Part shown: in pieces, positions 42,812 to 51,836 of the stretch
Layout: each line of letters starts with the position of its first letter
How positions within the stretch are numbered: position 1 is the first letter of the stretch
Source: Heligmosomoides polygyrus polygyrus
Lineage: Eukaryota > Nematoda > Chromadorea > Rhabditida > Heligmosomidae
Assembly (NCBI GenBank): GCA_947396885.1
Contig: OX377203.1
Location: forward strand, 7,998,001 to 8,062,000
Length of the DNA stretch: 64,000 bases
Direction of reading: 5' to 3'
Made by a program: the position numbers and the translations under genes
Notes under the pieces: generated by a model
Told to the model about the DNA's origin: nothing
The model's database searches: none
Seen by the model: only the letters and a program-made list of their open reading frames with translations

Positions 42812-43470
42812 AAAAACATAGCTACGCTGAGGTACATATCGGATTTATGCCCAGTCACACTGAGTCACATCGCTTAGTCCCAGCAGGATGCCAAAGAGTC
42901 AACGATATGCGAGAGCACTATACAGCTGTTGCAGTCGGTGCTTCGTTTGACACCCGTGTTGATTGGGCAACAACTCGATATGTACCTGTCCTGATTTCTG
43001 GATGAAGTAGATGTCTAGTGACGGTGGCGATCAGTGATCAGGGGATCTCGTGAGAATCAAGAAAAGGCGCCAAGAACCCGCCTCCCCCCCCCCCCCCCCC
43101 TCAGAATTCGCGGGCTGGTTGCTTTCATATCAGCCGGCAGTGTCTATTCAATTCGTCCGCACCGGAATACACTCCTCCGAAGAAATTCAGGGAAACATCT
43201 GTTTTTCCTGTTCTCTATAGAAGAAGAATACGTGGCGCACCCGAGACGGAGACTGATTAACACCAAGCCGTCTTCTTCATCCTCTCAATATCCAACAAAC
43301 GCAGGAGCTGTTTACACTTCTAGGAAAAGAGCTTGTCTTCTGAAGTAGACATTCTTCTACACAGACATGCAATTCCCAATAAGTAACAGATTTCAAAGGA
43401 AACGAAAACCCAGCACTTTTGCTAAGCCGCAAGTAGCTGGTAATGAGCATGTAATCTTTCAAAACGATGT
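42812..43470. other. No gene recognised
   Basis: Long C-run (43085-43101). AGAAGAATACGTGGCGCACCC (43207) is a plus-strand SINE-A scrap. Remaining frames are short. Confidence 0.35.
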
Positions 43471-43563
43471 TTGGCTGCGATCAAAACTCTAACGCCAGAC
43501 GGGACTCGAACCCGCAGCTCCTGCTAAGCGGGCAGCAGGCGCCAAGGTTTTGATCGCAGCAAA
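43471..43563 (-). repeat. tRNA-like unit between inverted GCTGCGATCAAAAC ends
   Basis: GCTGCGATCAAAAC at the left end is repeated inverted (GTTTTGATCGCAGC) at the right. Between them, on the minus strand: CCTGCT..AGCAGG stem, then CTGCGGGTTCGAGTCCCGTC (perfect T-arm and B box) and TGGCG. The D arm is missing. This is SINE-B-related (shared GCGTTAGAGTTTTG tail). Confidence 0.55.
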
Positions 43564-44083
43564 AGATGAGGAAACGAAAGCATCCAACTGCACCAAAGAG
43601 AACCCTGCGCAGCAGCTGGTGACAACGGCTTCGGAACGGCAGCGTGCAACAGGCCATGTCGGCAGCGGAATGAAGAGAGAAAGAGGCGAGCTTCTTCGTG
43701 TGTCGACGTGAAAAAGCAGTCAATGAGCTCGATGTGATGGCACCAGATTCAGAGGTGAATGCGCGCTCGTGAATCAGTGCGGATTTCAACGGCGGACGAA
43801 GTCGACCAACGGGCCGAAACCAGAAGTCGCTGTCGTCGTCGACGGCGAACGTTGAACGAGACGAAGGCCCGGGTTGAAACGCGTCGCGGTGTATGCTGTG
43901 CGTCTGTGTTTGTCCGTGCGTGACCTTACCACTACCTCCAGTCGAACTGAAGAACTGCCACGAGGTGGTAATGCCGCCAAGAAGCGCGAATAATGGAGCG
44001 GGATTCACCGCACAATTTGTGGGATGCGCCATGCATTCTTTCTTCTGTCGGATATAGTCGTGACGTTCGCCACGCTCCACCAT
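43564..44083 (-). other. Long open frame of doubtful meaning
   Basis: One minus-strand frame stays open for 200 codons (43481-44083). Its first codons are SINE-A (44010-44065) and its last are the tRNA-like unit, so the frame ends are repeat-derived. The middle (FAVDDDSDFWFRPVGRLRPP) may be a real exon or may reflect high GC. No family recognised. Confidence 0.2.
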
Positions 44084-45090
44084 GACTCTTCAAGGATGGG
44101 AGGCGCCCAGGCTTCGACGCGGAGGGCATACGGTCGCGCGCACGCGCCGCGACGCACTATAAACGCCTTCCCGCGTGCGCCCGGCAGTCTTCGGCTTCGT
44201 CGTCGCACCGAGCGGTAGGTCTGCTCTCCGCTCCGGTACTCCATCATCAGCGCAGTCTCCACTCCATCGGAACATCGACTCGACCAGCCGCGCATGGCTC
44301 TAGGACGACCAACACAGGACGCGTAGGAGAATCAGTCAGAGGTAATCGCAGAGGCCAACCGAGCCACCGCCCTCGTGAGCGCAGTTTCCAGGGTAAGAGC
44401 CAGGGAGGATCTGTGGGTTGCGCTTGGGGCTAACCAGTAGGTAACGTGGCAGGGTTCAACCTGAACTCGTAGGACGTTGTGTCCCTCTATTGGTATATTG
44501 TGTGTGCATTGAGGTTGCTATGAAGTATGGTATCTATTGCGCACTGTCATGTGACTCGAGAGTGGGGAAGGTTTATTCTGAGCGCAGTGGTAAATACTGC
44601 AGAAGGTCGGTTGGTTCAACTGCGTCACGCGAGTGATGTGAAGATGAGTGAGGGTCGCCGGGGCCAGCGCAGGTGCAGTCCCGGGAAAGATCCTAAATAA
44701 CATCCGCATTGGTATGAGGTGTGCTAAGTCGGGACAACAAGGGCCTAACCCTAACGTGACAGGTAGCATAAGAGCTAGCGCGCATGGGTAAGACCTCGAC
44801 TGGTTGTGCCTCACACGTGGCCTCGGGTTGAGGGCCGCATGAGCTCTACCACCAGTGCAGCGGACTTACCTGGGGCACAACAGATATCGCCTAGACAGCT
44901 TGGATGTGCCCAAAGAGTGGCGTGCAATGGCCAGACGATGAAGAAGGCAGTGGTGCTCCCTTCCAAACCAAATGCAGGTGACGAATTCAGATCTCGGGGG
45001 AGTGGAAACGTCGCGCGACAGTTGAGCATCAAACCGATTGCTTAAGCAGACGAGGATCGGTGCCTCCTGCCAGTTGCTAAGCGCATAACT
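44066..45090. other. No gene recognised
   Basis: GC-rich left part with many overlapping open frames on both strands, none with known motifs. CCAGTAGGTAACG and AGTGGTAAATACTG-like words do not repeat. No transposon ends seen. Confidence 0.3.
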
Positions 45091-46138
45091 TTTCATACCA
45101 AGCTGGGCACTTTCAAATAAAACTGCTCGAAACAAGCTTCTTCCAGATTAAAGCAGACGCTCTCTAAGAAGAAAATTTTGTCTCATGAAAATTTTCTATT
45201 ATATTGCTTCTTTTAAAAAATATACCCCCCCCCCCCAAAAGTGAGCGCAAGGCCCGAGGGTCTGCAAAGTGTCATTCTGTTACAAAAAAAGGATAGTGAA
45301 ATAAAGAAGACTCATTTCAGAATGAAAAATAGTAGCAGTTGTCAAGTATATGGAGAGCAAGATCGCGCCGTGCAATCGTCCAGAACATCGTGATTTTCGC
45401 TTGACTGATAATGTAAACGCTGCTTACTTGAAACTCCAAAGTGGAGATGTTTCTGATTCCCTTCCATAAATGCTTCTGTAATCACACAGACCAGTATTTG
45501 ACTCCGCCCACACGGAATTTTAGTCAGGGGAAATTTTCGATGCACTAGGCTAGCGCATGGCGCTATCTCTTCTCTTAATAAACCTAAAATTGCTGCTTTT
45601 TTGTACAAAATATTGATCTAAACAAGCTAAATAGGCGTAGTTTTTAATATAATCAAAACCTGCTGATTTCTCGCAAAAAAAAACTTCAGAATAAGCTTCG
45701 ATCGAATTTTTCCCGTGAGAATAAATATTTTGTTAAGCTTCAAGCACAAGGCAACATTTTTGGAGTAGGAGATTTCGAATTCTCCAAAAATGAGCTAAAT
45801 AAGTAACATTTTTACTAAAAAAACAACCAAGGCTTGCTGTGCCCTTGCAAAAAAGTCTTTTAAGATAAGCTTTAATCCATTATTTTTCCCAGAAAAAATA
45901 AAAAAACATTGTAAAGCATCAAGCGCTATTTTTGCCTTTGGAGTCGAAAAATTTTGAAAAAAAAATTCTAAAAAATTTGTAGTAAATTTCCTGAAACAAA
46001 AATTAATTTTGACAGTTTAGGGGAATGTCCTGCTTTAACCTAGAAGTCGCTCTTTTTTGATATGGACGACGTACAGTTTGGTTTCAAAAGTGTCAAATTT
46101 GCTTTGAAAGATGCCCGATTTGAAGTGAACATTGTACG
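45091..46138. mobile_element. FB-C foldback element, copy 5
   Basis: Left end ATACCAAGCTGGGCACTTTC; right end TTCAAAAGTGTCAAATTTGC and GATGCCCGATTTGAAGTG, mirrored. The core at 45350-45590 (GATCGCGCCGTGCAATCG facing GCGCATGGCGCTATCTC). The right half is A-rich. Confidence 0.6.
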
Positions 46139-46164
46139 AAACACGACAGAAGGGCAGCATGAAT

Positions 46165-46365
46165 TATTGGGTCATGTCGGGAAAGTGGGCAGCATTAGCA
46201 GGGGGCAGCGCTCCACTTAATCATGACTAAGTAGAGCACTCGACGAACATGCGCCTGCTATCAGGGCGCCGATCATACAAGGCCTTTTTTGGAATGGCAC
46301 GTTCATTCGATGCGGTTTGCGTGGTCCCACCTAACAATGCTGCCCACATTCGCGACAAGTCCGAA
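46165..46365. mobile_element. MITE-B copy 3
   Basis: ATGTCGGGAAAGTGGGCAGC at the left faces CTAACAATGCTGCCCACATT plus CGCGACA at the right; CATTCGATGCGGTTTG is shared with copy 1. The centre is longer and rearranged. Confidence 0.6.
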
Positions 46366-46929
46366 TTATTTAATGCCGATTGCCTACTAGTAAAAAGTCA
46401 TAACACAGTTTCCGAAGTGTTTGCGTCCATGAATAGATACAAGTAAATAAATAGCTTAGTACATATCGAGCGCTTGCCCAAGCGAGCACAAACGAGGCGT
46501 CAGCCAACCACAACACCGATTCCTCTTGCTGCCGACTCACTCCATGTGCCGTTGGCTGTCTACTGTAATATTAAGGTCCGCTTCCACACTGACTCACAGC
46601 TGAGACCGAATTCAGCAGGGAAAACACCCGATATGTACCGTAGTTTCTATAGAAAACAGGGCAGTGTTATGGAAACCTCGGGAAAGTCGAGACGTGACTC
46701 CCACGACGACGTCCACATCGCTTTTAAATCACTCGTTGACAATGAATTCTATCCTCTAACTCATTGGATATTCCTTGGAAACACGTATGACTCAGGCAGC
46801 AATTAATTCGTCTGTTCCGAAACGCAGTGTTGCAAAGAACTCTGGGAAAGTGCATCGGAATAGAAGGAGAGACAGTGGACAAAGATCGACGTCAAACAGT
46901 CCCAATCAACAACACGGATCTGTGCCATT
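46366..46929. other. No gene recognised
   Basis: Open plus-strand frames at 46474-47047 have no recognisable content and run into the 21-bp array. Nothing else supported. Confidence 0.3.
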
Positions 46930-47055
46930 TTCACGTCAAATGGAACGCTTTTCAAGCCATATTAAGACTATTCTATTCAAGCGTGACGCCTTTGAATTCG
47001 AACTGATCGTGTTCCAATCAAAAGAGCGTCTTCCAAATCAAACTTGATGCTCTCC
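46930..47055. repeat. Six 21-bp units, isolated FB-C end
   Basis: Six consecutive imperfect units: TTCACGTCAAATGGAACGC.., TTCAAGCCATATTAAGAC.., TCTATTCAAGCGTGACGC.., TGAATTCGAACTGATCGT.., CCAATCAAAAGAGCGTCT.., AAATCAAACTTGATGCTC... The pattern TTCAA-TC-AACTG recurs each 21 bp. This is the left terminus of the FB-C family without a core or right end nearby. Confidence 0.65.
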
Positions 47056-47207
47056 AACACCGGCAGAACATTTTTTGTTCAATGAATATTTAGTGTAACG
47101 TTCTTTGATGTTTTTTAATTCACCTGCCCCAATAAATGGACACACTGTTTGAAATCAGTGTTGTACTGTTGCCAGAAAAGTCCGCTACCAATACGCCGAA
47201 CCAGGGC

Positions 47208-47975
47208 CGGATTCATCAACGCTTATACCCGTCGGTATATGGGTATAGGGGTAGACGTGCCCACGATGAGGTATTCATGATACACCTTTCCCGCCACATC
47301 ATGACTATGTTCTAACCAGCCATCAGGGCGGCCTCTCGGTCGCACTGTGGGCTTCTTAACGGCTTCGCCGTAGTAATAACTTCTCATCATTATTTGTAGC
47401 TGCCACCTATGTCATGGTTTCTTCAGGAATAACATCTTAATTACGCCGACCGGGGCCAGTTAGGAAGAAATCGAAAAAATGAACGTCGTCCACAATAAAA
47501 CGAGTAATCAATGTCGACTGATGGCGATCGATACTTCAAAAACAAACTTCAGGTTCGTGCTCAGCAACCTCGATTACCCTAAGGGCTGAAGTTTCGGGCC
47601 GTTTGAACATCATCTACAGAAAATCGATAATTTGATCAATATCGATTGATGTCGATCGATACTACACACATACACACACCCGCACACACACATACACACA
47701 GACAAACATGCACTACTCCTTTATATATACTAGGATGAGAGGGTAGAGAATACTGGACGATCGTCGTGGGTATGTCCGCATACCCGCGAAGATTCCGCGC
47801 CCCATTGACACAATGGCGCTCCAGTGAGGTCAGCCGTTCCTGCGAGAGGCCTAGTTCTACCTCACCGTTGATTCCTTTCATGAAATGAGTCGTACCCGCT
47901 ACCCACTGCGAGTAGTGGGTTCGGTTTCCCTACGGTATCTCTACCTATACCCACTGCTTGATGAATCTGACCCCA
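47208..47975. mobile_element. ~770-bp relative of MITE-A
   Basis: Starts GGGCCGGATTCATCAACGC and ends GCTTGATGAATCTGACCCC, the same tips as MITE-A. Next to the tips are further inverted words (TATACCCGTCGGTATATGGG facing CTACCTATACCCACTG). The interior has a CA microsatellite (47667-47710) and an ATCGAT patch but no transposase. Confidence 0.55.
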
Positions 47976-48162
47976 GAAAGGATGGACAACTTGTTTTCTC
48001 CGACCGGTACCCGTTCGTTGTGAGTTCCAGCGCCTTCCGTGACTGCACCATACCCGCCCTGTAGACTTACCAGTAGGTCTACGATGTCATAGAAGATAGC
48101 GTTAGCAATCGTATCCTGAAAATTCAGTTCATTCTTTGCTATGACTATGACCCGAAAGGGTT

Positions 48163-48260
48163 TGGCGCGTATGGTACAGTCGGAGTAGGCGCTGCTTCTT
48201 GTATATACATCGAGTTCGAAGTTCGGGTCTCGCCAAGGCCAACTAAGCCTTCCCTCCTGG
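48163..48260 (+). repeat. SINE-A head fragment, plus orientation
   Basis: GCGCGTATGGTACAGTCGGA then GTAGGCGCTGC (A-box region) and GTTCGAAGTTCGGGTCTCGCC (B-box region), then AAGGCCAACTAAGCCTTCC. It stops where MITE-A copy 3 begins. Confidence 0.6.
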
Positions 48261-48355
48261 GTCGGATTCATTAACGACTTGCAACAATTTAACGGAGAAA
48301 ATATAGCCAAAATCCTTGATAGCGCGGCTTGATAAGCGGGATTTTGGCTGTATTA

Positions 48356-49260
48356 GGGGGGGGGGGGCAAAAGTAGAGACAGATTGAAAAATTTTTTCAT
48401 CTCTTTATAACTCAATTAGAACTCAACGATGCTGAGGAATGTATCTGCCATTAAGGGCAACGACCTTGCTGCCATCGCTCAGCCAACTTCCTGATCCCAT
48501 CCTTTCAGAACTGCTTGGGCCTGGTGTTGATCAACTGCTCGATATGGTTGTCAAGCACTGCTTGGGTTCTTGTGTCCCTTCCGACCAGGAAGTCCTGTAG
48601 GCTCAAGAAGTAGTGGTAGTCGCATGGAGAGATGTCCGGTGAATACGGTGGGTGAGGCATGTGAACGTAGCCCAGCTGGCCAAGCTTATCCGTGGTTACT
48701 TGTTCCCGATGGGGTACGGCGTTGGCGAAGAGGAGAACCTTCTTGAAGCGCTGCTAATGAATAAGAGCGAGTCGCCGGCCCATCTCTTCTATTTCGTTCA
48801 CCATGGCCTTGGAGTTCATCGTACTGCTCTTGGGAAACAGCTTCCGGTAAACCGATCCATGGGCGCAGACCCAAAAGCTCCAAAGGTGCTTCTCGCCGTG
48901 AGCATCTCGCCAAACGAAGGTCGGTAACAGGTCACGAGACCTCACCCAGACTGGCTGCTTGGCAGGGTTAAGGTAGAAGACGTACTTCTCTTCTTGCGTG
49001 AATATTGAGGCCAGGCTGCTCGGGGTTGGGAATTGGACGAGATTTGCGCGACACAGGTCGACTCGTCAAACTGGGTTTCAGCCTGAGATAGACTGGGGTT
49101 TTGGCATGCTTCTGGAAAGGGCAGAAGTGGTAACTTCTCAGGTGGCCTTCACTAAGTAGCATGCAAACATACAAATACGACAAGCACGAAACCAGACTCC
49201 AGCCACAAGATATATGGACACGGCATGGGGTGTCTCATTACTTTTGCCCCCCCCCCCCCC
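48356..49260 (-). mobile_element. Deleted mariner with poly-G tips, copy 2
   Basis: 905 bp, TA at 48354-48355 and 49261-49262, tips G12-CAAAAGTA and the complement with C14. The same internal deletion as copy 1 (7852-8760) and high similarity throughout, so the two derive from one deleted parent. One interior tip base block differs (GTAGAGACAGA versus GTAATGAGACA). Confidence 0.88.
48440..49030 (-). pseudogene. Mariner transposase remnant, second Asp lost and stop
   Basis: Minus strand: [11 protein letters not shown] (first position now glutamate next to the usual DEK), WVRSRDLLPTFVWRDAHGEK, then LALIH followed by a stop. Beyond it the second catalytic site reads LLFANAVPHRE (aspartate to alanine), while the third, HPPYSPDISPCDYHYF, keeps aspartate. 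Copy 1 has the reverse pattern. Confidence 0.82.
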
Positions 49261-49404
49261 TAATATTTTGTCCGTTGAATTTCTGCAAGCTGCTGATGAA
49301 TCCGCCCTCTGGATCGATGAATTGGTTCCAGAGATGTAAGAGGACGAATGAAGCGTTGACCGTCCATCACCTGGCCATCGCAGAGGTCATTCTATTGAAC
49401 AATT

Positions 49405-49562
49405 AGAGGATGAAGGACGGCCTTAATCAATCCATTCCAATCAATTCCTGTACCCAAGGGATGGAAGGCTTCAAAGGTCTGGACGGGAAATCGGCGCCAG
49501 AAACCCGGAATGGGGTACACGCGACAGTCAGCACTTCCTTCAACTGCGCTAGCAGGCGCCTA
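49405..49562 (-). repeat. SINE-A copy with internal deletion
   Basis: Plus strand: GAGGATGAAGGACGGCCTTA then directly CAATTCCTGTACCCAAGGGATGG, AACCCGGAATGGGGTACACG and TTCCTTCAACTGCGCTAGC. The GCGCCACGC body is missing. Confidence 0.6.
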
Positions 49563-49725
49563 CAGGGAGACAGACATTTTCAATCATCTGCACGATATAC
49601 CGCAGAAGCGGAATTAGTGGCTTATCCCACAAAATGATTCGTTGGCGCCGAACTTTACATTTTTTGTTCGCTTTTGAACAGTTTTTCGCTTGTCACGTTA
49701 GCTGGCTGTGACCTGACGTCCGTTG

Positions 49726-50347
49726 TCATTTCTCAACTGCTTTCATAATGAATAACCCCAGGCTTAGCTGAATGGACAGGTGTGGTTCTGTAGGTCCTTG
49801 TCTGCTGCTACAACCCGCCGGAAGTGCATGTTCTCCGGGCTGAGATGCGATAAGCGCTTGAAGTTCTTCGCAACAAACTGCTAACTTCTCTTTGATGCCT
49901 TGAATGTTCTTTGCCAAATAGCTGAAAATATCCCTGACGGTTTTTCTCCTCCATTTTTTGCTGCTGAATCGTTCACGAATTGCGCAAACAAGTTCAAAGA
50001 TAAACGCCTCAACGTTCGACACGTTTTCAGGTTTGGCGAACTGCGCGAGGTGTGAGCGATCTGCCTGACATTAATCATCAAATGTTGCGAAAATTCGCAC
50101 TTCAAACGCTGGTGGGGGAGCCGAAACATGCAGAGCAGAAGACATAACGCCGTCTGACGGTGAGGTTTGGTTCAGGTAGCCTCGAAAGCTCGCTCCAATC
50201 AACCATAGCAATTGCTGAACATGCTGGATCATCCTCTGATCAGTCGAATCCTCTTCGTAGCACTTGGCGAGTGCGCCTTTGTTTTGCGGGTTTGAAAATT
50301 CTACAGTGGCCTTCCAAATATTATTTCGGACCAAAAGTTTCCGCCAT
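49726..50347 (-). CDS. Small unidentified gene or pseudogene, two exons
   Basis: Minus strand: an ATG at 50347 (MAETFGPK) runs into a stop, but after a one-base shift the frame reads NNIWKATVEFSNPQNKGALA, then CYEEDSTDQRMIQHVQQLLW and SAPPPAFE. A 36-base segment with GTGCGA...AATGTCAG borders and an in-frame TAA follows; after it the same frame continues ADRSHLAQFAKPENVSNVEA, then SSKKWRRKTVRDIFSYLAKN, EELQALIASQPGEH and stops at 49726. Composition is protein-like (about 200 residues, basic stretch KKWRRK). No family recognised. The very short intron, or else a nonsense codon, plus the frameshift point to a decaying or retro-derived gene. Confidence 0.4.
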
Positions 50348-50789
50348 TATCGGCCTCCCTAAGCAAAAATAAATAAATAAAATTCCTAAATTTGGTATGC
50401 AATAAGTTCAAAAAACCATGTCTTGGGTCATAATCAGTGTTTTCATTTATTGTAAGAGCTGTTAAATGTGACGTATTTCTATCAACAAATGCACTGTTAG
50501 TAATTTACTGGTAGTGAACAGTTGGACAATCATTTTTGACATAATCTTCCACGCGGTGATATTTCTCCTTATGACATTTTATAGGAAGCCCTAGAAACGT
50601 TGTGAATGTGGCACGCATTTTGATTAGGCGGAGTGAAAAGCTGCTTCCAGATTGGAATTCTATGGTTTTATAAGAAGAAATCAACGATTGCTTATTTAGA
50701 TTAATCGTTCTTACGAATAGCTACTTCTATTAGGTTGGCAACTAATTTCTTGGACTCTCAAGAATCTTCAGCAAAAGTATTTACTAACA

Positions 50790-51075
50790 AATAACTAATG
50801 ACAATCTTTAGTTAATATAAGATCCCTCTGAACGCAGAAGTGCTTCCCATATATCAGGTAGCTGGTCTATCCCACGGCCATAGAATTATTGTGCTTTCAA
50901 GGCCAAGAACCTTTGGAGGTGCATTTCGACCCGGTCCACATTATTAAATCGTCTTCCAACCAAGAAGTACTACACCGAGCTAAAGATGTGGTAGTCACTC
51001 GGCGCAATGTCTGGGCTGTAAGGTGGATGAGTTTGACGCTCCCAGTCAAGGTCTTCTATTTTTTGAGGCGTCCGG
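50790..51075 (-). pseudogene. Mariner transposase C-terminal end (left, inverted arm)
   Basis: Minus strand: PQKIEDLDWERQTHPPYSPD then IAPSDYHIFSSV, with the third catalytic aspartate intact, followed by decayed sequence to the tip. It corresponds residue for residue to QKIEDLSWERLTHPPYSTD of the right arm but differs at many positions, so the two arms are not a recent duplication. Confidence 0.75.
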
Positions 51076-51114
51076 TTCGCTGCGTTCCCTCCGTTTGGTG
51101 GTGTCAAGAAGGTA

Positions 51115-51545
51115 TTAATTTCTGGGAGCTCGTCAAGAACGGTTCCAGCATTAACGCTGTAATCTACTCTTCTCAACCTGGCCACGCGCAAGCTGAATTC
51201 CGCTGGGATCGGTTCAGACAGATTTTCAGGAGTGGAATTATCCTTCAGCAAGATAACGCCAGATCACGCGTCACGAATCGGGAGCTTCAAAAAATCGAAG
51301 ACCTTAGCTGGGAGCGTCTAACTCATCCACCTTACAGCACAGACTGTGCGCCAAATGACTAGCACCTTTATAGCTCGCTGCAGCACTTCTTGGTTGGAGG
51401 ACGATTTATTGATGTGGACCATGTCAAAATGCATCTCCAAGGATTCTTGGCTTCAAGAGCACAAGAATTCTACAGCTGTGGGATGAGCCAGGTAGCTGAT
51501 AAATGGGAAGCAGTCCCGCGTTCCAACAGATCTTACCTTGGTTGA
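51115..51545 (+). pseudogene. Mariner transposase C-terminal half (right arm)
   Basis: Reads NFWELVKNGSSINAVIYSSQ, GIILQQDNARSRV (second aspartate), LQKIEDLSWERLTHPPYSTD, then CAPND with a stop at 51361; the third aspartate is kept in PND but the next codon is TAG. After it the same frame continues HLYSSLQHFLVGGRF and DKWEAVPRSN. The first aspartate region is absent. Confidence 0.75.
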
Positions 51546-51734
51546 AAACTGTTGTTTGTTATTTGTTTATGAACACTTTTGTTAAAGGCGCTTGAGAGTC
51601 CACGAAATTAGTTGCCAACCTAATATTTACCCGAATAGGACTTATCTTCAACCGATTTTTCTACTCAGTTCTGACCATTATACTCTCCTAAGTTCATATA
51701 TTCTAGCTTACCTACTGGACTCTCTTTTAATTTT

Positions 51735-51800
51735 AGTAATACCTTTTGGAATGCGCCACGCACTGTACTTCTACAGGACATCGTAGAGGTGATTTTGATG
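51735..51800 (-). repeat. SINE-A 3' fragment
   Basis: ACCTTTTGGAATGCGCCACG, CACTGTACTTCTACAGGACA and TCGTAGAGGTGATTTTGATG match the body end of the family. It lies between the two mariners. Confidence 0.55.
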
Positions 51801-51836
51801 GGTTTTGGGTGTTAATATAGGATTGGATCTTAAATA

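Larger units (their letters stand above)
48258..49308. mobile_element. MITE-A copy 3, split by a mariner
   Basis: Left part GGGTCGGATTCATTAACGAC to GGATTTTGGCTGTAT; right part ATTTTGTCCGTTGAATTTC to GCTGATGAATCCGCCC. Rejoined at the TA, the halves form the usual ~150-bp palindrome. The insert is the mariner at 48356-49260. Confidence 0.8.
50730..51623 (+). mobile_element. Chimeric mariner with inverted C-terminal arms
   Basis: 894 bp, tips TTAGGTTGGCAACTAATTTC and its complement, TA at 50728-50729 and 51624-51625. The right 530 bp encode the C-terminal half of a mariner transposase on the plus strand; the left ~340 bp are a second, inverted copy of the last part of the same gene (minus strand). 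The element is therefore a large palindrome built from two 3' ends, unlike a simple internal deletion. Confidence 0.8.

Noticed and set aside
42745..43005. Heptad-repeat protein (VQFDLKS-like)
   Set aside because: The apparent heptads are the 21-bp end units of an FB-C element read in frame.
43081..43101. C- and G-runs as telomeric or regulatory tracts
   Set aside because: Runs of 9-18 occur at many places (7852, 19838, 29467, 43085, 45225, 58166, 61137) without a telomere unit; those at mariner tips are explained by the element, the rest are simple repeats.
43481..44083. 200-codon minus-strand ORF as a gene
   Set aside because: Both ends are repeat-derived (SINE-A and a tRNA-like unit), no known motif, no start or splice context. 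Kept only as a doubtful open frame.
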